The notes below the pieces were generated by a model, which saw nothing but the letters and a program-made list of their open reading frames with translations, was not told the DNA's origin and searched no databases. Below are positions 30,344 to 37,610 of a stretch of DNA of 39,709 bases, piece after piece (the stretch's first letter is position 1; each line of letters begins with the position of its first letter). The position numbers and the translations under genes are program-made. This DNA is from a bacterium (GTDB lineage: Bacteria; Myxococcota_A; UBA9160; UBA4427), in the NCBI GenBank assembly GCA_030432735.1, contig JAUIMK010000007.1:1-39709 (forward strand). Direction: 5' to 3'.

Positions 30344-31231
30344 ATGGCCACCGCGATCGCCCCCTTGCAGGACCTCGCCGTCCGCCGGCTCTCCGGTTCG
30401 CTCGGCGCCGAAGTCACCGGCCTCGACCTCCGCTCGGTCGGCCCCGCCGAAGCCGAGACGATCGTCGGGCTGCTCCAGGAGCACCTCGTCCTCTTCTTTC
30501 CGGCGCAGCACCTCACGCCGGACGAGCACATCGCCTTCGGTCGCCTCTTCGGTCGTCTCGAGGGCCATCCGAACCTGGCCCTCGACGCGGAGCGCCCGGA
30601 GTTCTTCGAGCTGAAGGCGGTCGGCGGCGCCGGCGCGGTCGCCGACGAGTGGCACAGCGATCTCACCTGCGAGGCGGAGCCCTCGATCTACGCGATCCTC
30701 CACATGAAGAAGTGCCCGGAGTTCGGGGGTGACACGCTCTGGGCCAACATGGCCAGGGCCTACGAAGCGCTCTCGCCCCCCATGAAGGACATGCTCGACG
30801 GGCTGACGGCGCTCCACGACGCGAGCCCGCACATGGCGCCCGAGCGAAAGGCGATCCACCCGGTCGTCCGACGGCATCCCGAGACCGGCCGCAAGTCGCT
30901 CTTCGTGAACCACCACTTCACGCGGCGCATCGTCGAGATGAGCCACGACGAGAGCGAGAACCTGCTCGCGTTCCTGACGCGCTTCGCGACCGAGGACCGG
31001 TTCACGGTCCGTTATTCCTGGACCGAGGGCACGATCGCCATGTGGGACAACCGCTGTACCCAGCACCACGTGCTGAACGACTTCGAAGGCGAGCGCGTGA
31101 TCCAGCGCGTCACCGTCATGGGCGACCGGCCCGAGCCCGGCGGCGAGCTCCGCTACGCCCCCTTCGACGAGAAATTCAGCGCCGCGACCTGGCGCGACCA
31201 GCCCCTCCGCCAGTTCCTGCAGGAGCGTTAG
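30344..31231 (+). CDS. TauD/TfdA-family Fe(II)/2-oxoglutarate dioxygenase
   Basis: A 295-residue cytoplasmic oxygenase. The iron triad is H104-x-D106 (W-H-S-D-L-T) and distal H241 (W-D-N-R-x-T-Q-H), with R255 (E-R-V-I-Q-R-V) set to hold 2-oxoglutarate. Family members hydroxylate taurine, 2,4-D, alkyl sulfates and other substrates; the one here is unknown. The start at 30344 follows GAGGAG. It is the first of three closely packed genes: the next starts three bases after its stop. It is a paralogue of the gene at 36720. Confidence 0.93.
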   Translation: MATAIAPLQDLAVRRLSGSLGAEVTGLDLRSVGPAEAETIVGLLQEHLVLFFPAQHLTPDEHIAFGRLFGRLEGHPNLALDAERPEFFELKAVGGAGAVADEWHSDLTCEAEPSIYAILHMKKCPEFGGDTLWANMARAYEALSPPMKDMLDGLTALHDASPHMAPERKAIHPVVRRHPETGRKSLFVNHHFTRRIVEMSHDESENLLAFLTRFATEDRFTVRYSWTEGTIAMWDNRCTQHHVLNDFEGERVIQRVTVMGDRPEPGGELRYAPFDEKFSAATWRDQPLRQFLQER

Positions 31232-31233
31232 GC

Positions 31234-31743
31234 GTGCGCCACCTGCGGAGCCTTCTCGTCTCCTTCTGCCTCGCGGCGGCCCTCTCGTCCTCGGTCGCGA
31301 TCGCGGACGACGCGCCCGCGCCCTACGCCGTCGGGGACACGATCGAGGCGTTCGCCCTCGAGGATCAGCACGGGGACTCGGGGGGCGTCGACGCCTCGAC
31401 CCGGGTGATCCTGTTCAGCCGGGACATGCCGGGCGGCGACCTGCTGAAGGAGGCGCTCGAGGACGTCGAGGCCGGGGCCCTCGAGGCGCGCGGTGCCGTC
31501 TACGTCTCGGACATCAGCGGCATGCCGGCGCTCGTCTCCCGGCTGATGGCGGTGCCCGCGATGCGACGCCGGCCCTACGACCTGCTCCTCGATCGCGACG
31601 GTGACGTGACGGCGCGGCTGCCCGACGCGATCCGGCAGGCGACGCTGATCCACCTCGACGCGCTCCGCATCGAGCGGATCGAGCACGCGAGCGACGCCGC
31701 CACGATCCGTGCGAGCCTCGGGCTGGACGCGGCGACCGAGTGA
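31234..31743 (+). CDS. Exported thioredoxin-fold-like protein
   Basis: A 169-residue secreted protein starting with GTG; AGGAG (31221-31225), inside the end of the preceding gene, serves as its ribosome site. The signal peptide is about 1-24 (ending V-A-I-A). The rest shows a Y-x-V-G-D-x-I-x-x-F-x-L-E-D-Q-H-G start like AhpC/thioredoxin-type proteins, but a C-x-x-C motif is absent (R-D-M-P-G-G instead). The C-terminal half is predicted helical. It may be a redox-inactive binding protein. Position between an oxygenase and a flavoprotein suggests a joint role, which is unproven. Confidence 0.75.
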   Translation: MRHLRSLLVSFCLAAALSSSVAIADDAPAPYAVGDTIEAFALEDQHGDSGGVDASTRVILFSRDMPGGDLLKEALEDVEAGALEARGAVYVSDISGMPALVSRLMAVPAMRRRPYDLLLDRDGDVTARLPDAIRQATLIHLDALRIERIEHASDAATIRASLGLDAATE

Positions 31744-33128
31744 GCGGAGCGGCTTCCGGACCGCTCGAAGCCGACTATCTCGTCGTAGGCGGCGGGGCGA
31801 TGGGCATGGCCTTCGCCGACGAGATCCTGCACAGGTCCCGGACGGCGCGGGTCGTGGTCGTCGATCGCCGCGCGAAGCCCGGCGGCCATTGGAACAGCGC
31901 CTACCGTTTCGTCACGCTCCACCAGCCGGCGCTCTACTACGGCGTCAATTCCGAGCCCCTCGGCGAGGACGAGCGCGACCTCGTCTCCCAGGCGCAGATC
32001 CTCGCCTACTACGAGCGCGTCGCGAAGAAGCTCGAGCGTACGGGGCGCTTCACCTTCCTCCCGAAATGCGAGGTGGGCGAGGACGGCGTGATCCGCGCGA
32101 TCGCGCGCGGCGGCGAGGAGATCGCCGTCCGGGCGGGCAAGACCGTCGATGCGACCTACATGGACGTGCGGGTCCCGTCGACCACGCCACCGGAGTACGC
32201 GGCCGAGGGCGGTGCGACCCTCGTCCCGATCAACGGCCTCGCCGAGCTCGAGCGCGGCTACGGACGTTATGTCGTGATCGGCGCGGGCAAGACGGGGATC
32301 GATGCGGCGCTCTACCTGCTCGAGCGGGGCGTCGCGCCCGACCGGATCACCTGGGTCGTGCCGAACGACGCCTGGTTCCTGAACCGGGACGCGCTCTACC
32401 CCGACGGACTGGCGAGCGAGTTCGGGACGCAGCTCGAGATCCTGAGCGACGCGACGAGCCTCACGGACGTCCTCCAGCGCCTCGAGGCCGCCGGACGGCT
32501 GCTGCGTCTCGACGCGAAGGTCTGGCCCTCGAAGTATCGCTGCGCGACCGTCAACGAGGCGGAGCTCGCGCAGCTGCGTCGGATCGGCGACGTCGAACGC
32601 AGCGGGCGGATCGAGCGCATCGACGGCCCGACGCTCCACTTCGCGGAGCGCACGCGGCACCTCACGGAGCGCACGCGGCACCTCGCGAATCGAACGCGGC
32701 ACCTCGACGAAACCGTCGACGAGATCCTCTACGTCGATTGCACCGCGGACGGCCTCGCGAAGCGCCCGCCGCGCCCGATCTGGGACGGCGACCGCATCAC
32801 CCTCCAGTCGATCAGCATGTGTCAGCAGGTGATGAGCGCCGCGGCGATCGCCGCGCTCGAGCTCGCCTTGCCGGACGACGCGAAGAAGAACGCGACCTTC
32901 CTGCCCGTGCCCCACCCGCTCCATCCGCCGGACTTCCTCCGCTGTACGCAGACGACGATCCGCAACCAGGAACGCAGCCTGGGCCCACTCGGGCTGTGGG
33001 CGTTCCGCAGTCGTCTCTCCGCCGTCCACCACATGGGCTTCCTCGGCATCCTGCGCTTCGCCTTCCGCCTCTGGCGTCATCCCGTGCCCGACGACGAGCG
33101 GCTGGCGGCGCTGATCGAGGCGGGCTGA
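31740..33128 (+). CDS. FAD/NAD(P)-binding oxidoreductase (FMO-like)
   Basis: A 462-residue flavoprotein with two dinucleotide motifs: V-V-G-G-G-A-M-G at 15-22 for FAD, and V-I-G-A-G-K-T-G at 179-186 for NAD(P). The order and G-G-H-W-N-S-A-Y segment resemble flavin monooxygenase-like proteins. Residues 302-322 hold a threefold tandem heptapeptide ending R-T-R-H-L, not typical of the family. The GTG start overlaps the stop of the preceding gene (GTGA), so translation is coupled. It is the third gene of the oxygenase operon. Substrate unknown. Confidence 0.85.
   Translation: MSGAASGPLEADYLVVGGGAMGMAFADEILHRSRTARVVVVDRRAKPGGHWNSAYRFVTLHQPALYYGVNSEPLGEDERDLVSQAQILAYYERVAKKLERTGRFTFLPKCEVGEDGVIRAIARGGEEIAVRAGKTVDATYMDVRVPSTTPPEYAAEGGATLVPINGLAELERGYGRYVVIGAGKTGIDAALYLLERGVAPDRITWVVPNDAWFLNRDALYPDGLASEFGTQLEILSDATSLTDVLQRLEAAGRLLRLDAKVWPSKYRCATVNEAELAQLRRIGDVERSGRIERIDGPTLHFAERTRHLTERTRHLANRTRHLDETVDEILYVDCTADGLAKRPPRPIWDGDRITLQSISMCQQVMSAAAIAALELALPDDAKKNATFLPVPHPLHPPDFLRCTQTTIRNQERSLGPLGLWAFRSRLSAVHHMGFLGILRFAFRLWRHPVPDDERLAALIEAG
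32643..32705 (+). repeat. In-frame 21-bp tandem repeat (three copies)
   Basis: Three copies of a 21-base unit lie at 32643-32663, 32664-32684 and 32685-32705, inside the flavoprotein gene. They encode A/T-E/N-R-T-R-H-L three times. The first two copies differ by one or two bases; the third is more diverged. The unit keeps the frame. Confidence 0.92.
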
Positions 33129-33218
33129 TCCACCGCGGCACGGTCCGTTCCGGCGCCACACGCGCGGGCGCAGCGCGTCGGTCCGCATCCGCGCCCGAGG
33201 GCTCGCGGTCGCGGCGCC

Positions 33219-34133
33219 TCAGCCCGCGTCCTCGCCGGGAGCGTCGAGATCCCGCTCCCAGGGCGGCGTCGGCCCAAAGGCGCTCCGCAGATGATCGAGC
33301 AGGAGCCGCACGCGCGTCGTCAGCAGCTTCCGGTGCGCGGTCAACGCGTGGAGATTCAAGTCGCCCCCGGTCCGTTCCGGCAGCACGATCTCGAGGTCTC
33401 CGCGACGCAGGTCCTCGCAGACGAGGAAGGTCGGCAGGAACGCGATCCCCAGCCCCGCCCGCGCCATCGACGCGATCAGCGCGCCGTTGTCGGCGACGTG
33501 ACGACCGGTGAGCGACACGCGTCGGCCATCGACGTCGACCGCTCCACGCTGGTCGTAGGCGTAGAGGATGGCTTCGTGCCCGGCGAGATCGTCGGCGCTC
33601 TCGGGACGGCCGACGCGCTCGAGATAGTCCGGGGACGCCAGGAGCACGCGACGCACCGGCGCGAGCCGGCGCGCGACGAGGCCGCTATCCGGCAGATCCC
33701 CGATCCGCAGCACCACGTCGAAGCCCTCCGCGACGACGTCGACGAAGCGATCGCTGAAGGAGACGTCGAGGTCGACGCGGGGATGGGTCCGCGCGAACTC
33801 GGAGAGGGGGTCGACCAGGTATTGGCGGCCGAAGTCGACCGGCGAGTTGATCCGGATGCGGCCTCGCGCGACGCCCTGCGCCTCCCCGACCGCGGCCTCC
33901 GCCTCGGCGAGATCCTCGATCGCGGCCCGGGCGCGCTCGTAGAAGGCGAGGCCGTCCTCGGTCGGCGCGACCTGCCGCGTCGTCCGGTTCAGCAGACGCG
34001 CGCCGAGCCGGGTCTCGAGCGCCCCCACCCGCTTGCTCATCGCGGACGCCGTCACGCCGGCCTCCCGCGCCGCCGCGCGAAAGCCGCCGGCCTCGACGAC
34101 CCGCACGAACGCGTCGACCTCGAGGAAGGACAT
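33219..34133 (-). CDS. LysR-family transcriptional regulator
   Basis: A 304-residue LysR regulator of normal length. The N-terminal helix-turn-helix covers about 5-62 (F-x-x-V-V-E-A-G-G-F-R-A-A-A-R, then S-A-M-S-K-R-V-G-A-L-E-x-R-L-G-A-R-L-L-N-R-T-T-R). The effector domain runs from about 90 (I-R-I-N-S-P-V-D-F-G) to the end. It resembles the CrgA/AaeR/YafC subgroup. It is divergent from the glutathione transferase gene, and the perfect dyad at 34143-34167 lies just before its own start, the place for autoregulation and control of the divergent gene. The ATG at 34133 is chosen because the dyad lies just upstream. Confidence 0.93.
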   Translation of the reverse strand: MSFLEVDAFVRVVEAGGFRAAAREAGVTASAMSKRVGALETRLGARLLNRTTRQVAPTEDGLAFYERARAAIEDLAEAEAAVGEAQGVARGRIRINSPVDFGRQYLVDPLSEFARTHPRVDLDVSFSDRFVDVVAEGFDVVLRIGDLPDSGLVARRLAPVRRVLLASPDYLERVGRPESADDLAGHEAILYAYDQRGAVDVDGRRVSLTGRHVADNGALIASMARAGLGIAFLPTFLVCEDLRRGDLEIVLPERTGGDLNLHALTAHRKLLTTRVRLLLDHLRSAFGPTPPWERDLDAPGEDAG

Positions 34134-34142
34134 CGCCGCCTC

Positions 34143-34167
34143 CACTGTTTCCAAAATAGAAACAGTG
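34143..34167. promoter_or_regulatory. LysR-type operator, perfect inverted repeat
   Basis: CACTGTTTC-N7-GAAACAGTG, a perfect 9-base inverted repeat with a seven-base spacer in an AT-rich centre. It contains the T-N11-A pattern of LysR boxes. It is ten bases upstream of the LysR start and 96 bases before the transferase start. A second small dyad, TCCAGG-TT-CCTGGA, lies at 34193-34206. Confidence 0.75.
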
Positions 34168-34262
34168 ATTGTCTCACAGGACCGATTGTTGTTCCAGGTT
34201 CCTGGACGATGATCCTCCCGAGCCACGGCGCCACCAGGCGCCCCGAACGGAGGAACGAAGCC

Positions 34263-35243
34263 ATGGGACTGCTGATCGAGGGAAGCTGGAAGACCGACTG
34301 GTACGACACGAAGTCGACGGGAGGCCGCTTCGTCCGAAAGGAGAGCCAGTTCCGCGACGCGGTCCGCGCGGACGGCTCGACCCGCTTCGCGCCGGAGGCC
34401 GGCCGCTACCACCTCTACGTCTCGCTGGCCTGCCCCTGGGCCCACCGCACCCTGATCGCTCGCAAGCTGAAGGGGCTCGAAGACGCGATCTCGGTCTCCG
34501 TCGTCCATCCGCACATGGGCGAGAACGGCTGGAGCTTCGTGAACGAGGACGACACCCCGGGCGTGATCGCGGATCCGCTCCACGGCGCCTCGTTCCTGCA
34601 CGAGGTCTACACCCAGGCCGATCCGAAGTACACGGGCCGGGTCACCGTCCCGATCCTCTGGGATCGCGAGCACCGCACGATCGTGAACAACGAGTCGTCG
34701 GAGATCCTGCGCATGTTCGATGCGGAGTTCTCGGCGCTGGCGAAGGACGGGGGCAACGACGTCCGTCTCTATCCCGAAGCGCTCCGCGAGGAGATCGATC
34801 GGGTGAACGACTTCGTCTACCCGAACGTGAACAACGGCGTGTATCGCGCGGGCTTCGCGACGACCCAGAAGGCGTACGACGAAGCGGTCCGCGAAGTCTT
34901 CGCGGCGCTCGACGTGCTCGAGTCGCGTCTCGGCGAGCGGCGCTACCTGGTCGGTGACGCGCCGACCGAAGCGGACTGGCGCCTCTTCACGACCCTCGTC
35001 CGCTTCGACCCGGTCTACGTCGGCCACTTCAAGTGCAACCTGCGGCGGATCGAGGACTACCCCGCGCTCTCCGGGTACCTGCGCGATCTCTACCAGACGC
35101 CCGGCGTCGCCGAGACCGTGAATCTCGAGCACATCACCCGCCACTACTACGAGAGCCACCCGACGATCAACCCGACCGGCATCGTGCCGATCGGCGCGGA
35201 TCCCCGGCTCGACCGGCCCCACGGTCGCGAATTCCTTTCCTGA
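34263..35243 (+). CDS. Glutathionyl-hydroquinone reductase (xi-class GST, YqjG/ECM4-like)
   Basis: A 326-residue cytoplasmic enzyme that uses glutathione to reduce S-glutathionyl-hydroquinones. The catalytic motif is C57-P-W-A-H-R in S-L-A-C-P-W-A-H-R-T. N-N-E-S-S-E-I is the glutathione-binding part of the thioredoxin domain, and the C-terminal all-helical domain has V-G-D-A-P-T-E-A-D-W-R-L-F. Length and motifs match the xi class closely. It is divergent from LysR, which probably controls it, and is followed by SnoaL-like and cupin genes on the same strand, so a role in quinone or aromatic detoxification is plausible. Confidence 0.95.
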   Translation: MGLLIEGSWKTDWYDTKSTGGRFVRKESQFRDAVRADGSTRFAPEAGRYHLYVSLACPWAHRTLIARKLKGLEDAISVSVVHPHMGENGWSFVNEDDTPGVIADPLHGASFLHEVYTQADPKYTGRVTVPILWDREHRTIVNNESSEILRMFDAEFSALAKDGGNDVRLYPEALREEIDRVNDFVYPNVNNGVYRAGFATTQKAYDEAVREVFAALDVLESRLGERRYLVGDAPTEADWRLFTTLVRFDPVYVGHFKCNLRRIEDYPALSGYLRDLYQTPGVAETVNLEHITRHYYESHPTINPTGIVPIGADPRLDRPHGREFLS

Positions 35244-35314
35244 AGATCCCGAACCCCGGTTCCACCGCGCCCGACCCCACCAAAGACCCGGACGAGAGAA
35301 AGAGGAGAACGAAG

Positions 35315-35659
35315 ATGAGCCATCGAGAGAACGTGCAGGCCGTGATCGACGGCATCCTGAAGAGGGAGATCCTGGAGACCTTCGACCGCTACTACGCGGA
35401 CGACGTGGTCATGAGCGAGAACGGCGTCGACGAGCGGGTCGGCAAGGCCGCGAATCGCGAGTACGAGGAGGCGTTCGTGAACGGCGTGACCTTCCACGGC
35501 GCCGAGGTCGGCGACGTGGTCGTCGAGGGCGACAAGTCCGTCGTCGAGTGGGTCTTCGACCTGACGCCGAACGGCGGGGATCGCACGTTGCAGAAGCAGG
35601 CGGCGGTCCAGACCTGGCGCGACGGCCGGATCGTCCGCGAGGTGTTCTACCACGGCTAG
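35315..35659 (+). CDS. SnoaL-like/NTF2-fold protein
   Basis: A 114-residue protein with the NTF2-like cone pattern: an N-terminal helix ending in F-D-R-Y-Y-A-D-D-V-V-M-S-E, the middle F-V-N-G-V-T-F-H-G-A-E-V-G strand, and a C-terminal W-R-D-G-R-I-V-R-E-V-F-Y-H. Such small proteins bind or isomerise small polyketide-like or steroid-like molecules, or have no known reaction. AGAGGAG precedes the ATG. It follows the transferase by 71 bases on the same strand, and a hairpin at 35682-35717 comes after it. Confidence 0.83.
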   Translation: MSHRENVQAVIDGILKREILETFDRYYADDVVMSENGVDERVGKAANREYEEAFVNGVTFHGAEVGDVVVEGDKSVVEWVFDLTPNGGDRTLQKQAAVQTWRDGRIVREVFYHG

Positions 35660-35681
35660 TCCGGTTCGGCGTCGGGGGCGT

Positions 35682-35717
35682 CGGCCGCGTCGTGGAGCCC
35701 CTTCCGCGACGCGGCCG
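35682..35717 (+). terminator. Perfect 11-bp hairpin after the SnoaL-like gene
   Basis: CGGCCGCGTCG (35682-35692) pairs perfectly with CGACGCGGCCG (35707-35717) around a 14-base loop. It starts 22 bases after the stop at 35659 and 60 bases before the cupin gene. No U-run follows, so it may attenuate transcription rather than end it. Confidence 0.45.
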
Positions 35718-35777
35718 GCCGAAGGCTACGCTCCTGGGACGCCGCATGCCCGTCTCGCGATCGGATCGAAGGACGAC

Positions 35778-36467
35778 ATGACCGAAGACGCTCCTCTCCA
35801 TGGCGACCTGTCCGTCCGCGTCGCCGTCGACACCACGCCGCTCGACTGGACCGCGAGCCCGTCGGGCAAGGTCGAACGCAAGCGGCTCCACCGCGTCGGT
35901 CCCCAGGAAGCGGGCCAGGTCACGAGCCTCGTCCGCTACCTCCCGGGCGCTTCCTTCCCCGAGCACGACCATCCGGAGGGCGAGGAGATCTTCGTCCTCG
36001 ACGGCGTGTTCTCGGATCAGCTCGGCCACGCCACCCGCGGCCAGCACCTGCTCAATCCCGAGGGCCACCGACACGCCCCCTTCTCCGACGAGGGCTGCCT
36101 GATCCTCGTGAAGCTCCGGCAATACGATGGCACGGGGCGGCCCTATCGCCGAACCGCCACGCTCGACCTGCCCTGGTCACCGACGGATCGCGCCGGCATC
36201 GACGAGAAGGTGCTCTTCGACGAGCCGGCGTTCCCGGACCGGACCGTGCTCGAGCGCTGGGCGGCGGGCACGAAGACGGAGGACCGCGCCTTCGAGGGCG
36301 GCGCCGAGCTCTACGTGATCCGCGGCGCGCTCGAAGACGCGGACGGCGTCCACCGTGAGGGCAGCTGGCTCCGCGTGCCCCCCGGCGAGCCGCTCGCGCT
36401 GACCGCGCGGGAGGAGACCGAGCTCTATCTCAAGACGGGCGGCGTCGCGGGGCTTCGTTCGGCCTAG
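35778..36467 (+). CDS. Double-cupin (ChrR-like) protein
   Basis: A 229-residue protein with two cupin halves. The first (about 45-115) has the metal-binding pattern S-F-P-E-H-D-H-P-E-G-E-E-I-F-V-L-D-G-V-F-x-D, a ChrR/anti-ECF-like cupin with two His and a Glu. The second (about 150-225) is less conserved (A-E-L-Y-V-I-R-G) and may lack the metal. The ChrR relatives use this fold as a zinc-dependent redox sensor, but no zinc-finger anti-sigma N-terminal domain and no sigma factor are here. It is followed directly by the tRNA on the opposite strand. Confidence 0.82.
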   Translation: MTEDAPLHGDLSVRVAVDTTPLDWTASPSGKVERKRLHRVGPQEAGQVTSLVRYLPGASFPEHDHPEGEEIFVLDGVFSDQLGHATRGQHLLNPEGHRHAPFSDEGCLILVKLRQYDGTGRPYRRTATLDLPWSPTDRAGIDEKVLFDEPAFPDRTVLERWAAGTKTEDRAFEGGAELYVIRGALEDADGVHREGSWLRVPPGEPLALTAREETELYLKTGGVAGLRSA

Positions 36468-36472
36468 CGCGC

Positions 36473-36549
36473 TGGCGCCCCGACCAGGGCTCGAACCTGG
36501 GACCTGCTGCTTAGAAGGCAGCTGCTCTATCCAACTGAGCTATCGGGGC
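36473..36549 (-). tRNA. tRNA-Arg (anticodon TCT)
   Basis: A complete cloverleaf on the minus strand: acceptor stem GCCCCGA/TCGGGGC, D-arm with A-G-C-T-C-A-G-T-T-G-G, anticodon stem GCTGC/GCAGC with loop C-T-T-C-T-A-A, and a T-arm with G-G-T-T-C-G-A. The anticodon TCT reads AGA (and probably AGG). The discriminator G and the CCA end are encoded. AGA is rare in GC-rich genomes. No direct repeat or integrase suggests use as an attachment site. Confidence 0.97.
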
Positions 36550-36719
36550 GCGGGCTCTGCGCGCAGGCGTCTGCGTCGGGAGCAACGGGCCGCGGCGCAG
36601 TGTAGCGAAGCGCGCTCGCCGACCGTCCGCGCCGCACAAGCGTCACGGGCGAACCCGCGCCGATTGCTGCACCATCCGTCCGTCCACGCCGCGCCCGCGT
36701 CGACACCAGGGTTCCCGCC

Positions 36720-37598
36720 ATGTCGCAAGCCCCGTCGCTCCCCCCTGCGCGCCCGGCACCGGCGTTCCGGTATTTCCGGGCCACGCCGATGACCGCGGCG
36801 ATCGGCGCCGAGATCGAGGGAATCGATCTGAAGGCGCCGCTCGCGGACGCGGTCCAGGAAGAGCTCCGGCTCGCCCTCTACCACTTCCAGGTGATCGCGT
36901 TCCGGGATCAGTTCCTCGACGACGAGGCCCAGCTCGCCCTCGCGCGCGTCTTCGGCGAGCCGGAGGTCCATCCGATCAAGAAGGCCCTCGGCCACCCGGA
37001 GGTCCTCGCCGACATCGTCGACACCGAGGACAGCGTCCCGGACCGCGACGGCTGGCACACCGACGTGACCTATCAGGCGCGACCCCCGTCGGCGGCGGTG
37101 CTGCGCTGTGAGGAGACGCCCGAAGCCGGCGGCGACACGCTCTGGGCGAACATGCAGCTCGCCTATCAGAAGCTGTCCGAACCGATGAAGACGCTGATCG
37201 GCGGCTTGACGGGGCATCACGCGACCGACGGCGGCTTCGTCGACTACCTGCGACGCCACCTGCAGGAGGAGGTCGCGGACAAGGTGATGGAGATCGTCGG
37301 CGACGGAGCGCATCATCCGCTCGTGCGGACCCATCCGGTGACCGGCGAGAAGAGCCTCTTCGTCGACGCGTCCTACCTCTCGAAGATCGACGGGCTGCCC
37401 GAGGAGGAAGGGAAGTTCCTCCTCGAGTTCCTGGCGAGCCGGGTCGAGGACGTGAGCATCCAGTGCCGCTTCCGCTGGACGAAGGGCGCCGTCGTCGTGT
37501 GGGACGAGCGTTCGACCCAGCACTCGGGGAGCGCGGACCATCGCGGGCGCCGCCGCGTGCTGCGACGCTGTACGATCGAAGGCGAGGTCCCGGCTTGA
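36720..37598 (+). CDS. TauD/TfdA-family dioxygenase, second copy
   Basis: A 292-residue Fe(II)/2-oxoglutarate oxygenase. The triad is H113-x-D115 (W-H-T-D-V-T) and distal H268 (W-D-E-R-S-T-Q-H), with R282 or R283 for 2-oxoglutarate. The block P-E-A-G-G-D-T-L-W-A-N-M is shared with the paralogue at 30344 in nearly the same words, though the two are otherwise rather different. The RND transporter starts 12 bases after the stop, so the two may be co-transcribed. Substrate unknown. Confidence 0.92.
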   Translation: MSQAPSLPPARPAPAFRYFRATPMTAAIGAEIEGIDLKAPLADAVQEELRLALYHFQVIAFRDQFLDDEAQLALARVFGEPEVHPIKKALGHPEVLADIVDTEDSVPDRDGWHTDVTYQARPPSAAVLRCEETPEAGGDTLWANMQLAYQKLSEPMKTLIGGLTGHHATDGGFVDYLRRHLQEEVADKVMEIVGDGAHHPLVRTHPVTGEKSLFVDASYLSKIDGLPEEEGKFLLEFLASRVEDVSIQCRFRWTKGAVVVWDERSTQHSGSADHRGRRRVLRRCTIEGEVPA

Positions 37599-37610
37599 CG
37601 GATTGCGACC

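Noticed and set aside
36473-36549. tRNA-Arg as a phage or island attachment site
   Set aside because: No integrase gene and no obvious direct repeat of the tRNA end were seen in the window.
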